DNA of 64,000 nucleotides from Candidatus Jordarchaeia archaeon (lineage in GTDB: Archaea; Asgardarchaeota; Jordiarchaeia; Jordiarchaeales; Jordiarchaeaceae): contig JAHAWU010000001.1 of assembly GCA_018383815.1 (NCBI GenBank), forward strand, positions 1 to 64,000, written 5' to 3'. Below the pieces are notes generated by a model. The model did not search any database and was not told where the DNA came from. It saw nothing but the letters and a program-made list of their open reading frames with translations. The position numbers were made by a program, and so were the translations under genes. This document shows positions 38,496 through 48,998 of this stretch, piece after piece. Each line of letters begins with the position of its first letter. Position 1 is the first letter of the stretch.

Positions 38496-39758
38496 CTAAA
38501 TCAGCTCCATTATAAGTATGGAGACTAGTAGGGCTAGGGTGGTTATGGTGTCTGCAAGTGAGGTTTCAACGGGTATAACAAAATTGTCTGGATCTAACCC
38601 CCTCTTAAAAGTCAAGATAGCAATGAAAAGAGTCACCAAAAGTATTATGGAAACCGCAAATAGATTGGTGAGCAACAGTAACGCTGAGAGCTTCAAAAAC
38701 TTCTGTAGGTTAAACATGTTATTTATAACTAGTGAGCATAAAGCGTATATAAGAAACATTATTATTGAGGCGACCCATGTTGAAAAAATTCTTCGGGCAT
38801 GGTTTCTCATGCCTGAGAGTGAGGGTTCAAGTAGGCCAAGCATAAGCTTTGTGGTGGCAGTGGAGCCGACAATCGAGCCAACATCGCCCACAGTGTCAAT
38901 TAATGCGGGGTATACAGTGTAAATTTCCAATCTGCTGCCCACGGTTTCGCTGATTCCCCTCAAAATTGTTCCAGTGAAGTTCACAATAAATGCCACCAGC
39001 ACGAGGGTGAGCAGAGACTCCTTAATTGTTTTTAGGAATTCCCTTTCACGGACACTTTTTGGCAAAACAGCTAACGACAATATTAACAGCAACATTCCAA
39101 ATAGGATGGTCGCGTATCTGCCTCCAGGTCCCAACAGAAAGAACAGGTTAAGGGTAAAGGAATAGCATAGAGTTATGAAAATGTCTGCCACCGTAGACAT
39201 CACAGGATAGGTGATAACATCGGGGTCCAAACCCTTTTTAAATGAGATAAATGAAACTTGAACAGTAATCAAAGACAAAGCCAGGCCTAAAAACATGGTG
39301 GAAGACACGACAACCAGAATATCCCAAAAATCCCCAAAAGTCAAACCCCAAAAAAAGACTCCTACAAAAACAGACACCAAACTTATCACAAAGCACGACA
39401 CCAATGTCAAAACTATAGCTGCTTTGAAAAGCAAGTAGAAATCCTTGGTGTTTCCCAAAAGCCTCGGATAGGCAGTACCCAAATGCAGTGCGGAACCCAA
39501 ACGACCACTAAGCAGACCACTAATCATACCCCTCACAGTTAAAATCCCCGGATAAATAGCCAAAGCCCAATTGGAAAGCTGAAACACATCAAGCTGGTAA
39601 GCCACAGTGAAGCCCGCAACAATCCCGCCAAGATTAAAAAAAAGAGCTAACAAAGCCTCCCCGAAGTATCCCGGAAACAGGATATTTCTCCAAGAAATGA
39701 GTGTAGCCTTTACAGACTTCATACCGCCCATCTCCAAAAACACCAGAGGAGCCAACAC
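38496..39758 (-). CDS. MgtE/SLC41-like divalent cation transporter (duplicated membrane domain)
   Basis: Two internal repeats: YPGILTVRGMISGLLSGRLGSALHLG and YPALIDTVGDVGSIVGSTATTKLMLG. Confidence 0.8.
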   Translation of the reverse strand: MLAPLVFLEMGGMKSVKATLISWRNILFPGYFGEALLALFFNLGGIVAGFTVAYQLDVFQLSNWALAIYPGILTVRGMISGLLSGRLGSALHLGTAYPRLLGNTKDFYLLFKAAIVLTLVSCFVISLVSVFVGVFFWGLTFGDFWDILVVVSSTMFLGLALSLITVQVSFISFKKGLDPDVITYPVMSTVADIFITLCYSFTLNLFFLLGPGGRYATILFGMLLLILSLAVLPKSVREREFLKTIKESLLTLVLVAFIVNFTGTILRGISETVGSRLEIYTVYPALIDTVGDVGSIVGSTATTKLMLGLLEPSLSGMRNHARRIFSTWVASIIMFLIYALCSLVINNMFNLQKFLKLSALLLLTNLFAVSIILLVTLFIAILTFKRGLDPDNFVIPVETSLADTITTLALLVSILIMELI

Positions 39759-40274
39759 CAGAATTATCCAAAAACATGCTACAAGTTACGAAGCTTGAAA
39801 CTCAGGCCGCACCGCCCACATGGGGAGGCAACATTGGAAATTTTACATGTTCATTACGCCACCTTAACTCTGTGTAGTTGCTCTTAAAGTATTACACACC
39901 CATTACCACCAATGGAGAATGACAACAAGTACACTAACACACTCACAATCCTTGAATAATCACCTGCCTGAAAGCTTCCATACCCTTACTTAGGAATATC
40001 TTCGAAAAGTTGACGCAAAACCAAAATATAAGGTTAACCCTGTTTCGGCACTGTGTCCTCCAAGAATCACCTATTGCCGGTTGGCGCTGTTTCATGTCTC
40101 CTTCCTGCCCTCTTCACCTTAAATTTGTATTTCTCCTCTCATAAAATACGATTTCAAAACTTTCTAAACGAATGAGCACCTATCCCCAATAAGTGACACT
40201 AAATTAACAACGCTACCTATTCCGACAATAGTGAGGATGGTATACTTCTAAACGTTTGGTGCTAATGATTTTTA

Positions 40275-40331
40275 TTGCTATGAAAACGTGTTTTCATTCT
40301 TTGTCTAAGAAGCGCAGCTTATGTAGGTTTT
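40275..40331 (-). repeat. Dispersed palindromic repeat, copy B (blocks adjacent)
   Basis: Reverse complement reads AAAACCTACATAAGCTGCGCTTCTTAGACAAAGAATGAAAACACGTTTTCATAGCAA. Confidence 0.75.
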
Positions 40332-40618
40332 TTATGGTACTAAGAGAGATTGACAGTTCTCAAATTAAGGATTCCATCGCTTCCCTAGGAGCTTTTTGAA
40401 AAAACTCCAAGCAGTAAATACCAAAAGTTCTTTTGCGTTACATCATCTCTACATTAATTTAGTAGAGGAATGGCTGATTTTCTTAATCACAATTTTTATA
40501 TGTGCTTTTTTATTTAATATAACTCATCACAAGTGCATTTATTAATGAATTTTTTAAATAATTCTCGCACTAATGGTTTATTTTGTGGAGGGCATAGTTA
40601 GTGTCTTAATCTAGCTGT

Positions 40619-42043
40619 TTGTGCTTAAGGCGTTTTTGGGGTGATGTTTTGGTTGAAGAGTTCGACGTTATAGTAGTTGGTTCGGGTTCAGGAATGATTG
40701 TGGCTTCGAATGCTGTTGAGAGCGGTTTGAAGGTGGCCTTGGTTGAGAAGGGCCCCCCTCTGGGCGGAACGTGCCTCAATTGGGGTTGCATTCCTTCAAA
40801 GATGCTCATCTACCCGGCAGACGTCGTGACCATGATTCGGGAAGCGGAAAAAATTGGCATCAAGGCCAAAATAGAGAAAATCGATTTTCAAAAGATTATG
40901 CACCGAATGCGCCACCTCATCAGCGAGGAGAACCAGGGAATGGCTTTAGGCGTAGAGCGGGATCCAAATATTAAGTGGTTTAAAAACATAGGCGAATTCA
41001 TCTCTGATTACACAATGAAGGTGGGAGACCAAAAGATTAGGGGCGAAAAAATATTCATAGTTTCTGGAGCCAGGCCTTTTATTCCTCCAATTAAGGGAAT
41101 TGATAATGTAAGCTATTTGACCAATGAGACCGTGTTGGAGCTAGAGGAGCTACCTCAAAGCATTATCATCATTGGTGGGGGATATGTGGGCTGTGAGTAT
41201 GGCCACTTCTTTGCGGGAATGGGCAGCGAAGTTACAATAGTGGAGCTGGGGCCAAGACTTGTTCCAGGCGAGGAACCGGAAATAGCAGAGCTACTCCAAA
41301 AGGAGATGGGAAAAAGAATGAAAATACTCACGAATCACCAAGTAGTTGAGGTAAGGGAGAAAAATAAGATAAAGACAGTGGTGGCCAAGGAAACCGCCAG
41401 CGGGAAGGTCAAAGAGCTGTCGGCTGAAGCCCTTATGGTTGCCGTGGGCCGCAAGCCCAACTCTGACCTACTTAAGCCGGAGAAAACCGGCGTAGAGGTA
41501 GATAGTAAAGGATTCATAAAGGTGAACGATTATCTGGAAACCACCAAGAAGAACATCTGGGCTTTTGGAGATGCCATCAATAAGCAGATGTTTAGACACG
41601 CAGCCAATTACGAGGCTCAGGTGGCATGGCACAACGCCTTCAGCGACCACAAGGTGCCAATAAACCTCTCTGCAACACCCCACGCGGTCTTCACACATCC
41701 CCAAATAGCATCTGTTGGCTTAACCGAGGAGCAGGCAAAAAAGGAAGGCCACAAAATTTTGGTAGGTTACTACCACTTTAAGGACACCGCCAAAGGCTCC
41801 GCAATGGGAAGTCCTGAAGGATTCGTGAAAGTCATAGTGGAGCAAAACACGGGGAAGATCTTGGGCGGGCACATAATCGGTCCCTTTGCACCTGAACTCA
41901 TACAGGAGATTGTGAACGCCATGGCTTATGGGAATGGTTCCTACGCTCCCATAATTAGGGCTATGCACATTCATCCCGCAGCCACAGAAACAGTTAAGTG
42001 GGCTTTCGGCAATCTGAGACCAGTGGACGGTGATTCCATTTAG
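40619..42043 (+). CDS. Dihydrolipoamide dehydrogenase/mercuric reductase-like flavoprotein disulfide reductase
   Basis: GGTCLNWGCIPSKMLI redox-active disulfide, IIGGGYVGCEYGHFFAGMGSEVTIVE, C-terminal HPQIASVGLTEEQAKK and HIHPAATETVKWA; true start may be at the VEEFDVIVVG segment. Confidence 0.9.
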   Translation: MCLRRFWGDVLVEEFDVIVVGSGSGMIVASNAVESGLKVALVEKGPPLGGTCLNWGCIPSKMLIYPADVVTMIREAEKIGIKAKIEKIDFQKIMHRMRHLISEENQGMALGVERDPNIKWFKNIGEFISDYTMKVGDQKIRGEKIFIVSGARPFIPPIKGIDNVSYLTNETVLELEELPQSIIIIGGGYVGCEYGHFFAGMGSEVTIVELGPRLVPGEEPEIAELLQKEMGKRMKILTNHQVVEVREKNKIKTVVAKETASGKVKELSAEALMVAVGRKPNSDLLKPEKTGVEVDSKGFIKVNDYLETTKKNIWAFGDAINKQMFRHAANYEAQVAWHNAFSDHKVPINLSATPHAVFTHPQIASVGLTEEQAKKEGHKILVGYYHFKDTAKGSAMGSPEGFVKVIVEQNTGKILGGHIIGPFAPELIQEIVNAMAYGNGSYAPIIRAMHIHPAATETVKWAFGNLRPVDGDSI

Positions 42044-42057
42044 GGAGTGATGTTGAA

Positions 42058-42342
42058 ATGGACGTGGTAAAAGTTTCAGGTAGCAATAGGAAGCATAAGG
42101 TTCGCATGTATGCTTTGAGCACCTGTATCTGGTGTAAGCGGACAAAACAGTTTCTGAAGGATAACAACATAGAATACGAATACGTGGACGTGGATCTGGC
42201 GAGCAGAGAGGACTATGAACAAATCAGGCAGGAAATTTTGGATAGGGGAGGAAGCCTATCCTTCCCAGTAATAATAATAGATGATAACAAGTTAATTAAT
42301 GGTTTTCGTGAAAGCGATTTGAGGGAGGCTTTGGAAATTTGA
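42058..42342 (+). CDS. Glutaredoxin-like protein
   Basis: ALSTCIWCKRTKQFLKDNNIEYEYVDVD...SFPVIIIDDNKLINGF. Confidence 0.88.
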   Translation: MDVVKVSGSNRKHKVRMYALSTCIWCKRTKQFLKDNNIEYEYVDVDLASREDYEQIRQEILDRGGSLSFPVIIIDDNKLINGFRESDLREALEI

Positions 42343-42890
42343 CCACTCTGGAAGAAGTCCGAAAAAGGGCGGAGAGCGATGCAAAAACTTATGGCTATTA
42401 CTTAAACCCAGACCCAGAATTTCTCAAAGGACTCATCGAAGGACTCAAGAAGAACTGGGACCGCTATGGTTACCCCTCCTGTCCCTGCAGATTGGCTTCA
42501 GGAAACATTGAAATCGACCGCGACATAATCTGTCCCTGCGACTACCGAGACCCCGACGTGGCGGAGTATGGACAGTGTTACTGCTCCCTATACGTTAGTA
42601 GAGAGGTGTACGAAGGTAAGGCTCCTATAAGGTCAATCCCGGAACGCAGACCCAAAGAAAAGCAAGTCAGGTCCTTTGAAGCTGCCAAGACTCCTCCCAA
42701 AAAGGAAAAAACTAAAGAGGAAGCAGCATTGGAAGCAGAGGTACCCATTACCATTAAGAAGAAGTTGTGGTACTGTAAGCAGTGTGGCTACGTGGTCTAC
42801 AGGGAAGATCCACCATACATTTGTCCCATATGCAAAGCGAAGAGGGAAATGTTTTCTGAAATAAGCATAACCATCTCCGAGAAGGGATAA
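42339..42890 (+). CDS. Ferredoxin:thioredoxin reductase catalytic subunit fused to a rubredoxin-like domain
   Basis: CPCRLASG...IICPCDYRDPDVAEYGQCYCSLY (FTR Cys motifs) and C-terminal YCKQCGYVVYREDPPYICPICKAKREMF. Confidence 0.85.
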   Translation: MTTLEEVRKRAESDAKTYGYYLNPDPEFLKGLIEGLKKNWDRYGYPSCPCRLASGNIEIDRDIICPCDYRDPDVAEYGQCYCSLYVSREVYEGKAPIRSIPERRPKEKQVRSFEAAKTPPKKEKTKEEAALEAEVPITIKKKLWYCKQCGYVVYREDPPYICPICKAKREMFSEISITISEKG

Positions 42891-42965
42891 AAATAGGGGG
42901 CAGGAACTAATTTTCCAAAAAATTATTTCTACAATTGAGAGCTTTAAAGGCTAGTAGTTCCCTTT

Positions 42966-43253
42966 TTACTTTTTTGCCTTCCGTTGTTTTTCTGTGCCTC
43001 GGGTGCAGAAGTAGTCCTTGGTGAATTTCATTTCTTTCCATACTGGGCAATCCGGACACTGGCAGCCTACTTCCTCAGTTATTTTTTTACTTTTACCTCT
43101 GAGAGGGTGACAGTAGGCTATGTAGGTGTCTGGTTCCCCGAGACTAGCGTAAGTTGGACAGTCTCTGCAGATGCACATGTTTTCAAATCGCTTCAATTTC
43201 TCCTCTAGAGCCTTCCCAGATTTTTCCCCGCGAGATTTAGACATAGGATTCAT
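42966..43253 (-). CDS. Cys-rich DUF2769-like protein
   Basis: CICRDCPTYASLGEPDTYIAYCHPLRGKS...GCQCPDCPVWKEMKFTKDYFCTRGTEKQRK. Confidence 0.7.
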   Translation of the reverse strand: MNPMSKSRGEKSGKALEEKLKRFENMCICRDCPTYASLGEPDTYIAYCHPLRGKSKKITEEVGCQCPDCPVWKEMKFTKDYFCTRGTEKQRKAKK

Positions 43254-43488
43254 TTCATTTAACCCTTCTAAAAATAAGTGTTAGGTATTAGAATAAATTT
43301 TAACTTATAAATCTTTACCAAAAATAGTTCATTACACAAATGTATCGCACATTTGAAATTTTAATATACTCACTTTCACGAAGGAAATTGTAAAGACATA
43401 TACACAATCATAGAGGGAAATATTTTTCAATAACCACTTATTTCAAGGTCGCGGAAAAGTGTAGGAAACATTTCTGGGAGGTGGAAAA

Positions 43489-44121
43489 ATGCAACCGAAG
43501 AAAACCAAAGTTTTGGTAGTGTTCTACAGCATGTATGGTAACACCGCTAAACTGGCAAGGGCTGTAGCTGAAGGAGCCCAACAGGTGAAAGATGTGGAAG
43601 TTTCCCTGAGACAGGTGGAGGAACTCGTGCCCAAAGAAGTTATATTAGCCAACGAAAGGATGAAGAAAGTCAAGGAAGAGCTGGCAGATATTCCCATGGT
43701 AACAGATAAGGATTTGGTGGAAGCAGATGGAATAGTGTTCGGTTCACCCACACGCTACGGAAACATGGCTGCCCAGATGAAAAATTTCATTGATAAAACC
43801 GGAGCACTCTGGGCACAAGGAAAACTGGTAAATAAAGTTGCGGGTGTTTTCACCAGCACCAGCACACTCCACGGAGGACAGGAAACCACGCTCATAACGA
43901 TGATGATACCCCTCTTCCACCACGGCATGATAATAGTGGGTATTCCCTACGCCATGGAGCCGAGGCTATTTTCCACAGAAGTGGGGGGAGGCAGCCCCTA
44001 CGGGGCATCTTCCATATCCGGACCCAACTCAGACAGAAATCCAACAAAAAATGATTTGGAAATTGCAAAAACCCTAGGAAGAAGAGTGGCAGAAATAGCT
44101 AAGAAAATATCTCAAAAGTAG
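43489..44121 (+). CDS. wrbA: NAD(P)H:quinone oxidoreductase, WrbA-type flavodoxin-like protein
   Basis: VVFYSMYGNTAKLARAVAEGA, GSPTRYGNMAAQMKNFIDKTG, FTSTSTLHGGQETTL. Confidence 0.92.
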   Translation: MQPKKTKVLVVFYSMYGNTAKLARAVAEGAQQVKDVEVSLRQVEELVPKEVILANERMKKVKEELADIPMVTDKDLVEADGIVFGSPTRYGNMAAQMKNFIDKTGALWAQGKLVNKVAGVFTSTSTLHGGQETTLITMMIPLFHHGMIIVGIPYAMEPRLFSTEVGGGSPYGASSISGPNSDRNPTKNDLEIAKTLGRRVAEIAKKISQK

Positions 44122-44185
44122 TTACAACTAATTGTTTACCGGAGTATAAAAAAAATTAGGAGAAAAAAATTCCTTTTCTAGTATT

Positions 44186-46186
44186 TTAGGTGACTTGCGC
44201 CAAGCTTTCCTGTGGTTTGCCGCTTGTCTGTTCCTCTTTTTTACCATTTTTTCCATTTAGGGGCTGTAGTCCCAGTCTTTGTTCAGCAGCTTGTAGGATA
44301 GCACCCAACATTTCCGAGTAAGACATTCCAGCGATTTTTGCCATTTTTGCCAGGTGTCCATCCCAACACCATCCAGGGTTGGGGTTTACTTCAAGAAGTT
44401 TTGGGTTGCCGTTGGAGTCAAGCCTCCAGTCGAAGCGGCAGTAGTCTCTGCATTCCAGTCTTTGGAACAGTGTGATGCACCATTTTATGATTTTACTTTT
44501 TACGTCTTCTGGTAGTTCTGCGGGTATGGATTTTATGTTCCAGTAGGGAGAATCTGGTAGCCACTTGGCTTCGTATCCACAGATTTTAGGGAGTCCATCT
44601 GGCAGTGAAGAGTAGTCCTCCTCGGTGATGGGCAGCACTGTGTAAGACTCTGGGGGGTTACCAATTATGCCTACACTAAGATCTTTACCTGTCAGAAATT
44701 CTTCGACTAGGATGGGCCTGTTGTATCCGAATTTTTCGCGTATCTCGGAAATTGCATTTATGAGTTCTTCGGGACTGTTTACCACGCATCTCTGTGTGAT
44801 GCCGAAGCTTGAGTCACCAAAGTTTGGCTTTACCAGAGCTGGAAAGACGAAGGTTAAATCGTATATGGAGTCTTCAGGTTTAACGAAGACAGCTTTAGGA
44901 ACTGGAATCCCCATCTCGTTGGCTATACCTCTTACTAGGGACTTGTCGTAACAATGCGCAAGACACTGGGGACCGGAGCCGGTGTAGGGGATGCCTAGCT
45001 CCTCTAGTAAAGCGGGAATGTGTAATTCTTTTCTGGGGTCGTTAAAGAAACCTTCATCGCACAGGTTAAAGACGTAGTCTATCCTGCCTCTCAGTTTCAT
45101 TAGATCTTGGATGAGAGTGTCGTGGTTGTGCAGATATATGAAGTTGTAACCTTTGAGTTCTCTGAGAGCGTCCTTCATCTGGTCTATTGTGTAGATGTCG
45201 TCGTCGTCAAATCTTGCTCCTGGTTTGAGGCGGTCTGGCTTTGAAGGGTCACCGGTTATTACTACTACTTCTCTCAGCTCCTCTTTGGGTCTTCTCTTGA
45301 TGGGTGTCCACTCTTTTCTGACAACACCAGTAATTATAATGCGTCTCTCCATCATACCTAGGTCTTGGTTGCGCTGGGAGGAGGAAGCAATTTCTGTGTG
45401 TATTGTGACATCGCTTAATCCCGCCTGTTGTAGAATGTTGGTTATGCTTTCTCTAGTGTAGAGTCTTTCGGCGTAGAATTGGTCTACTATTGTGCCTTTT
45501 TCTACGTTGTTGATTATTTCGCGGGTTATGAGACGTTGACCGTCGGCAGAAATGGTGCGTTCCCTGCACACGAAGTGTTTTTTGTCTATCCACTCCCATG
45601 AGCGTGGCTGATAGTGTTTCTTCAAGTATTCGCCGTCAGCAACATCTATGAGTAGTTTGCCCCATGGTTTAAGTACTCTGAAGGCCTCTTTAAGCACTCT
45701 AATGTCGTCCTGAACTGTTTCAAAGTAGCCGAAACTGTTCCCTAGAATCATAACCACATCGAAGGTATCTGGCGCATAGGGCAGTTTTCTTGCATCGCCT
45801 TCCCTGAATCGAACGTTTAAGCCTTCCTTTTTAGCTTGCATCTTCGCCTTTTGAATTAGGTAATGGGAGCGGTCCAAGCCTTCAACGTTCTTGAAACCTC
45901 TCCTTGCCAGTTCCAGAGAGTGACGCCCTTGTCCACAGCAGCAGTCCAGAATTCTATCGTCTGGTTGAAGATTCAGAATTGAAGAGAATAGATCCACCTC
46001 TTCTCGGGTGATTTTCTGATCGTCTACCACATCCCCATCAGTTTTTAGATAAAGGGAGTTAAAAATACGACGCCACCAATCAGGAGGAACATACTGCTCC
46101 AGATCATCGATAGGCCCTAGCACTTTTAGTTGAGACTTACCATTTTTCCCCCGCGAAGGGGGTTTATCCCCTGCCTTTTCAGTCAT
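44186..46186 (-). CDS. Class I SAM methyltransferase fused to D-Ala-D-Ala-ligase-like ATP-grasp domain
   Basis: N-terminal RILDCCCGQGRHSLELARRG; C-terminal ATP-grasp ALVKPNFGDSSFGI, ILVEEFLTGKDLSVGI, KLLEVNPNPGWCWDGHLAKMA. Confidence 0.85.
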   Translation of the reverse strand: MTEKAGDKPPSRGKNGKSQLKVLGPIDDLEQYVPPDWWRRIFNSLYLKTDGDVVDDQKITREEVDLFSSILNLQPDDRILDCCCGQGRHSLELARRGFKNVEGLDRSHYLIQKAKMQAKKEGLNVRFREGDARKLPYAPDTFDVVMILGNSFGYFETVQDDIRVLKEAFRVLKPWGKLLIDVADGEYLKKHYQPRSWEWIDKKHFVCRERTISADGQRLITREIINNVEKGTIVDQFYAERLYTRESITNILQQAGLSDVTIHTEIASSSQRNQDLGMMERRIIITGVVRKEWTPIKRRPKEELREVVVITGDPSKPDRLKPGARFDDDDIYTIDQMKDALRELKGYNFIYLHNHDTLIQDLMKLRGRIDYVFNLCDEGFFNDPRKELHIPALLEELGIPYTGSGPQCLAHCYDKSLVRGIANEMGIPVPKAVFVKPEDSIYDLTFVFPALVKPNFGDSSFGITQRCVVNSPEELINAISEIREKFGYNRPILVEEFLTGKDLSVGIIGNPPESYTVLPITEEDYSSLPDGLPKICGYEAKWLPDSPYWNIKSIPAELPEDVKSKIIKWCITLFQRLECRDYCRFDWRLDSNGNPKLLEVNPNPGWCWDGHLAKMAKIAGMSYSEMLGAILQAAEQRLGLQPLNGKNGKKEEQTSGKPQESLAQVT

Positions 46187-46892
46187 GATGTTTTTACGCC
46201 TCTATTATAGATGGCCTACACCTATTTCTTGTTTTGTAATTCACCTTTTTTGATTCTAAATTACACTTGTATTTTTATACTTACGTTTTTAATGATAACG
46301 TTTTAGTATATAAAAATTATCATTCATATCACCCTCACAATTTCGTTAAACATACCAATTTTCTCTTTTTGGCAGAAAAAATCGATTTTAAAACTCCCTT
46401 TTGAAGGCTCAAAATTAAAAAAGGAGCCTTAATAAACCCCCTTTTCTAAACCCCAAAATACAGGGAAAAAAGCGTGTACTCAGATTACCCTGAATCGTCG
46501 CCATCTATATGGAACACGTGTACCATCGCCCAGAAGGCTTGCCAAGCTCTCTGGTTTTTCAGCTGAAAAAAGGTAGCAAAACCCCACACTGGCAAATTGA
46601 TGGCTACGAAAAGCAGAAGAAATCTGCTTTACACCCAAAAAGGGGGGAATGGAGAAGGCCTCGGCAAGCTGATAGAAATCTTTCATCAGGCTGACTCAAA
46701 TTTGGTACGGCAGTGATACAAAATTTGGGCTAACTAAAAGCCTCCCAGAAAGGAAGTTTCAGGAATTGTGGTTAACTGGTTTACTCTTTGTCTGCTGCCC
46801 AAATCCAATGGTAGAAAGATTTTTTTATTCCCACATGTTCCTATTCAATCATAACTGGGGATAAATGCAGATTAAAAAAGGAGGAATTCGTT

Positions 46893-47024
46893 TTGTGGGA
46901 AGAATTGCCTATTTGTGAAAATTGTGGCAAGTTTATAGATGATTGTGATTGTAAATGTCCATACTGTGGTGAATCTGCAGGTTGCCAATGCTGTGTAGGA
47001 AGAGAAGCTACAACTGGCGGATGA
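46893..47024 (+). CDS. Unlisted 43-aa Cys-rich (zinc-ribbon-like) small protein
   Basis: TTG start 9 nt after GGAGG; MWEELPICENCGKFIDDCDCKCPYCGESAGCQCCVGREATTGG (9 Cys). Confidence 0.6.
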   Translation: MWEELPICENCGKFIDDCDCKCPYCGESAGCQCCVGREATTGG

Positions 47025-47060
47025 TACTCAAAACCAAGTAGAATTTGGTGATGACACGAA

Positions 47061-48998
47061 TTGGTGAGAGAAGATTTTGTATGGATGGCTGGCGGGCCTC
47101 AGGGAAGTGGCGTTGATTCGGGCACTAACATATTTGCCCGTGCTTGTTGCTACGGAGGGCTTCACGTATACGGAAAAAGAGAGTACCACTCCAACATTAA
47201 AGGACTGCACAGCTATTTCCAAGTCAGAGTTTCGCCAAAAGAGACTCATGCGGATGTGGATCGTGTTGATTTGCTTGCCGCATTCGACGCAGAAACCGTA
47301 GTGAGACACATATGGGAAGTTTCACCAGGCGGGGGAATAATTGTTAATGTGGAAGCATTGGAAACCAAAATAGATGAAATCAAAACCTTAACCTCGGCCT
47401 TCAAATCCGAATTTCAAAAAATTCTAGAAAGCAAGGGCATCAAGGCAGAGACCTTAGAGGACCTGCTAAAAGCAGCCAAAAAAGAAAATAACGTTAAAGT
47501 TTATGCTATTCCCTATACCGATGTTCTAAGAGAGGTTGCTGAGGAGATTCACGAGGAGAAACTGAGCCGGTTAACACGAATGATAAACGTACTAACCTTG
47601 GGAGTTTCCCTGGCCCTAGTCAACTATGATAGGGAGCCCGTTGAAAGAGCCATCAAAACCATTTTTGGCGAGAAAAGCAAAATTGTTCAAATGAACATTG
47701 TAGCCTTTGATAAATCTTACCAGTATGCGAGGAGAGCCTTTGGGGACAATTTCGGCTACAAACTAGAAACAATTCCCACAAAGGAAAAGAGAATATTTCT
47801 GCAGGGAGCACAAGCCGTAGCCCTGGGAAAACTAGTCGGAGGCTGCAGATTCCAGTCCTACTACCCGATAACCCCCGCAGCTGACGAATGCGAATACCTG
47901 GAAGAAAACGAAATACTAGAGATAATAGGCGATAAGAACCCTGGCTCCATACTGGTGATGCAGACAGAGGATGAAATAGCAGCCATCAACATGGCCATTG
48001 GCGCAGCTCTGACTGGAGCTAGAGCGGCAACTAGCACCTCTGGCCCGGGCTTTTCATTAATGGTGGAAGGTTTGGGATGGGCGGGAAACAATGAAGTGCC
48101 AGTAGTGGTAAACTATTATCAGCGTGGTGCCCCCTCAACCGGCCTGCCCACTCGTCATGGACAGGCTGATCTTAGATTTGCGATGCATGCTTCTCATGGG
48201 GAGTTTCCCAGAATAGTTTTGTGCTCTGGTGACATTCAGGAGTGCTTTTATGATGCGGCGAGAGCCTTCAATTACGCTGAGCGTTACCAGATGCCTGTTA
48301 TCCACCTAATCGACAAAGCTTTGGCTAACAGCAGTAAATCTTACAAAATGTTTGACCTCAACCAGATTAGGATAGAACGCGGCCAACTGCTAAGCGAAAA
48401 GGATGTCGGGGACGAGGAGTATTTGAGATTTAGATTCACGGAGTCCGGCTTGTCTCCCAGAGCGCCTCTGGGTGCGCCCAACATTGTTTTCTGGAATTCG
48501 GGGGACGAGCATGATCCACTTGGACACATAAATGAGGAGTCCACTAATAGAACCTTGATGCTTGAAAAAAGGATGAAGAAACTGGAACTGGCGGATGGGG
48601 AGATACCGGTGGAGGAAAGGGTTAACCTTTTTGGAGACGAGGAGGCTCCCAACACTATTGTGAGTTGGGGGTCACCCAAGGGTGCAGTAATTGAAGCCTT
48701 GGAGAGAATGATTAGAGAGGGCTACAAAATGAACTTCATACAGGTGCGAATGCCCCTACCTCTGCCCAAAGATTACTTAGCTGAGAAACTGGCCAATGCT
48801 AAGAAGAAAATTGTTGTTGAGGGTAACTATATGGCACAGTTAGCGGGAGTAATTCGGGAGCAAACTGGCATAGACATGGACTATTTCGTACTAAAGTGGA
48901 ATGGCCGACCAATATCTTCAGACGAAGTTTATGATGCGCTTAAATTGATTATGGAGGAAAAGGCTCCAAGGAGGCAGGTGTTGAACCGTGGCTCTTAA
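47061..48998 (+). CDS. 2-oxoacid:ferredoxin oxidoreductase, fused gamma-alpha subunit (KorA-like)
   Basis: Gamma domain [18 protein letters not shown]; alpha domain [53 protein letters not shown]. Confidence 0.9.
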   Translation: MVREDFVWMAGGPQGSGVDSGTNIFARACCYGGLHVYGKREYHSNIKGLHSYFQVRVSPKETHADVDRVDLLAAFDAETVVRHIWEVSPGGGIIVNVEALETKIDEIKTLTSAFKSEFQKILESKGIKAETLEDLLKAAKKENNVKVYAIPYTDVLREVAEEIHEEKLSRLTRMINVLTLGVSLALVNYDREPVERAIKTIFGEKSKIVQMNIVAFDKSYQYARRAFGDNFGYKLETIPTKEKRIFLQGAQAVALGKLVGGCRFQSYYPITPAADECEYLEENEILEIIGDKNPGSILVMQTEDEIAAINMAIGAALTGARAATSTSGPGFSLMVEGLGWAGNNEVPVVVNYYQRGAPSTGLPTRHGQADLRFAMHASHGEFPRIVLCSGDIQECFYDAARAFNYAERYQMPVIHLIDKALANSSKSYKMFDLNQIRIERGQLLSEKDVGDEEYLRFRFTESGLSPRAPLGAPNIVFWNSGDEHDPLGHINEESTNRTLMLEKRMKKLELADGEIPVEERVNLFGDEEAPNTIVSWGSPKGAVIEALERMIREGYKMNFIQVRMPLPLPKDYLAEKLANAKKKIVVEGNYMAQLAGVIREQTGIDMDYFVLKWNGRPISSDEVYDALKLIMEEKAPRRQVLNRGS

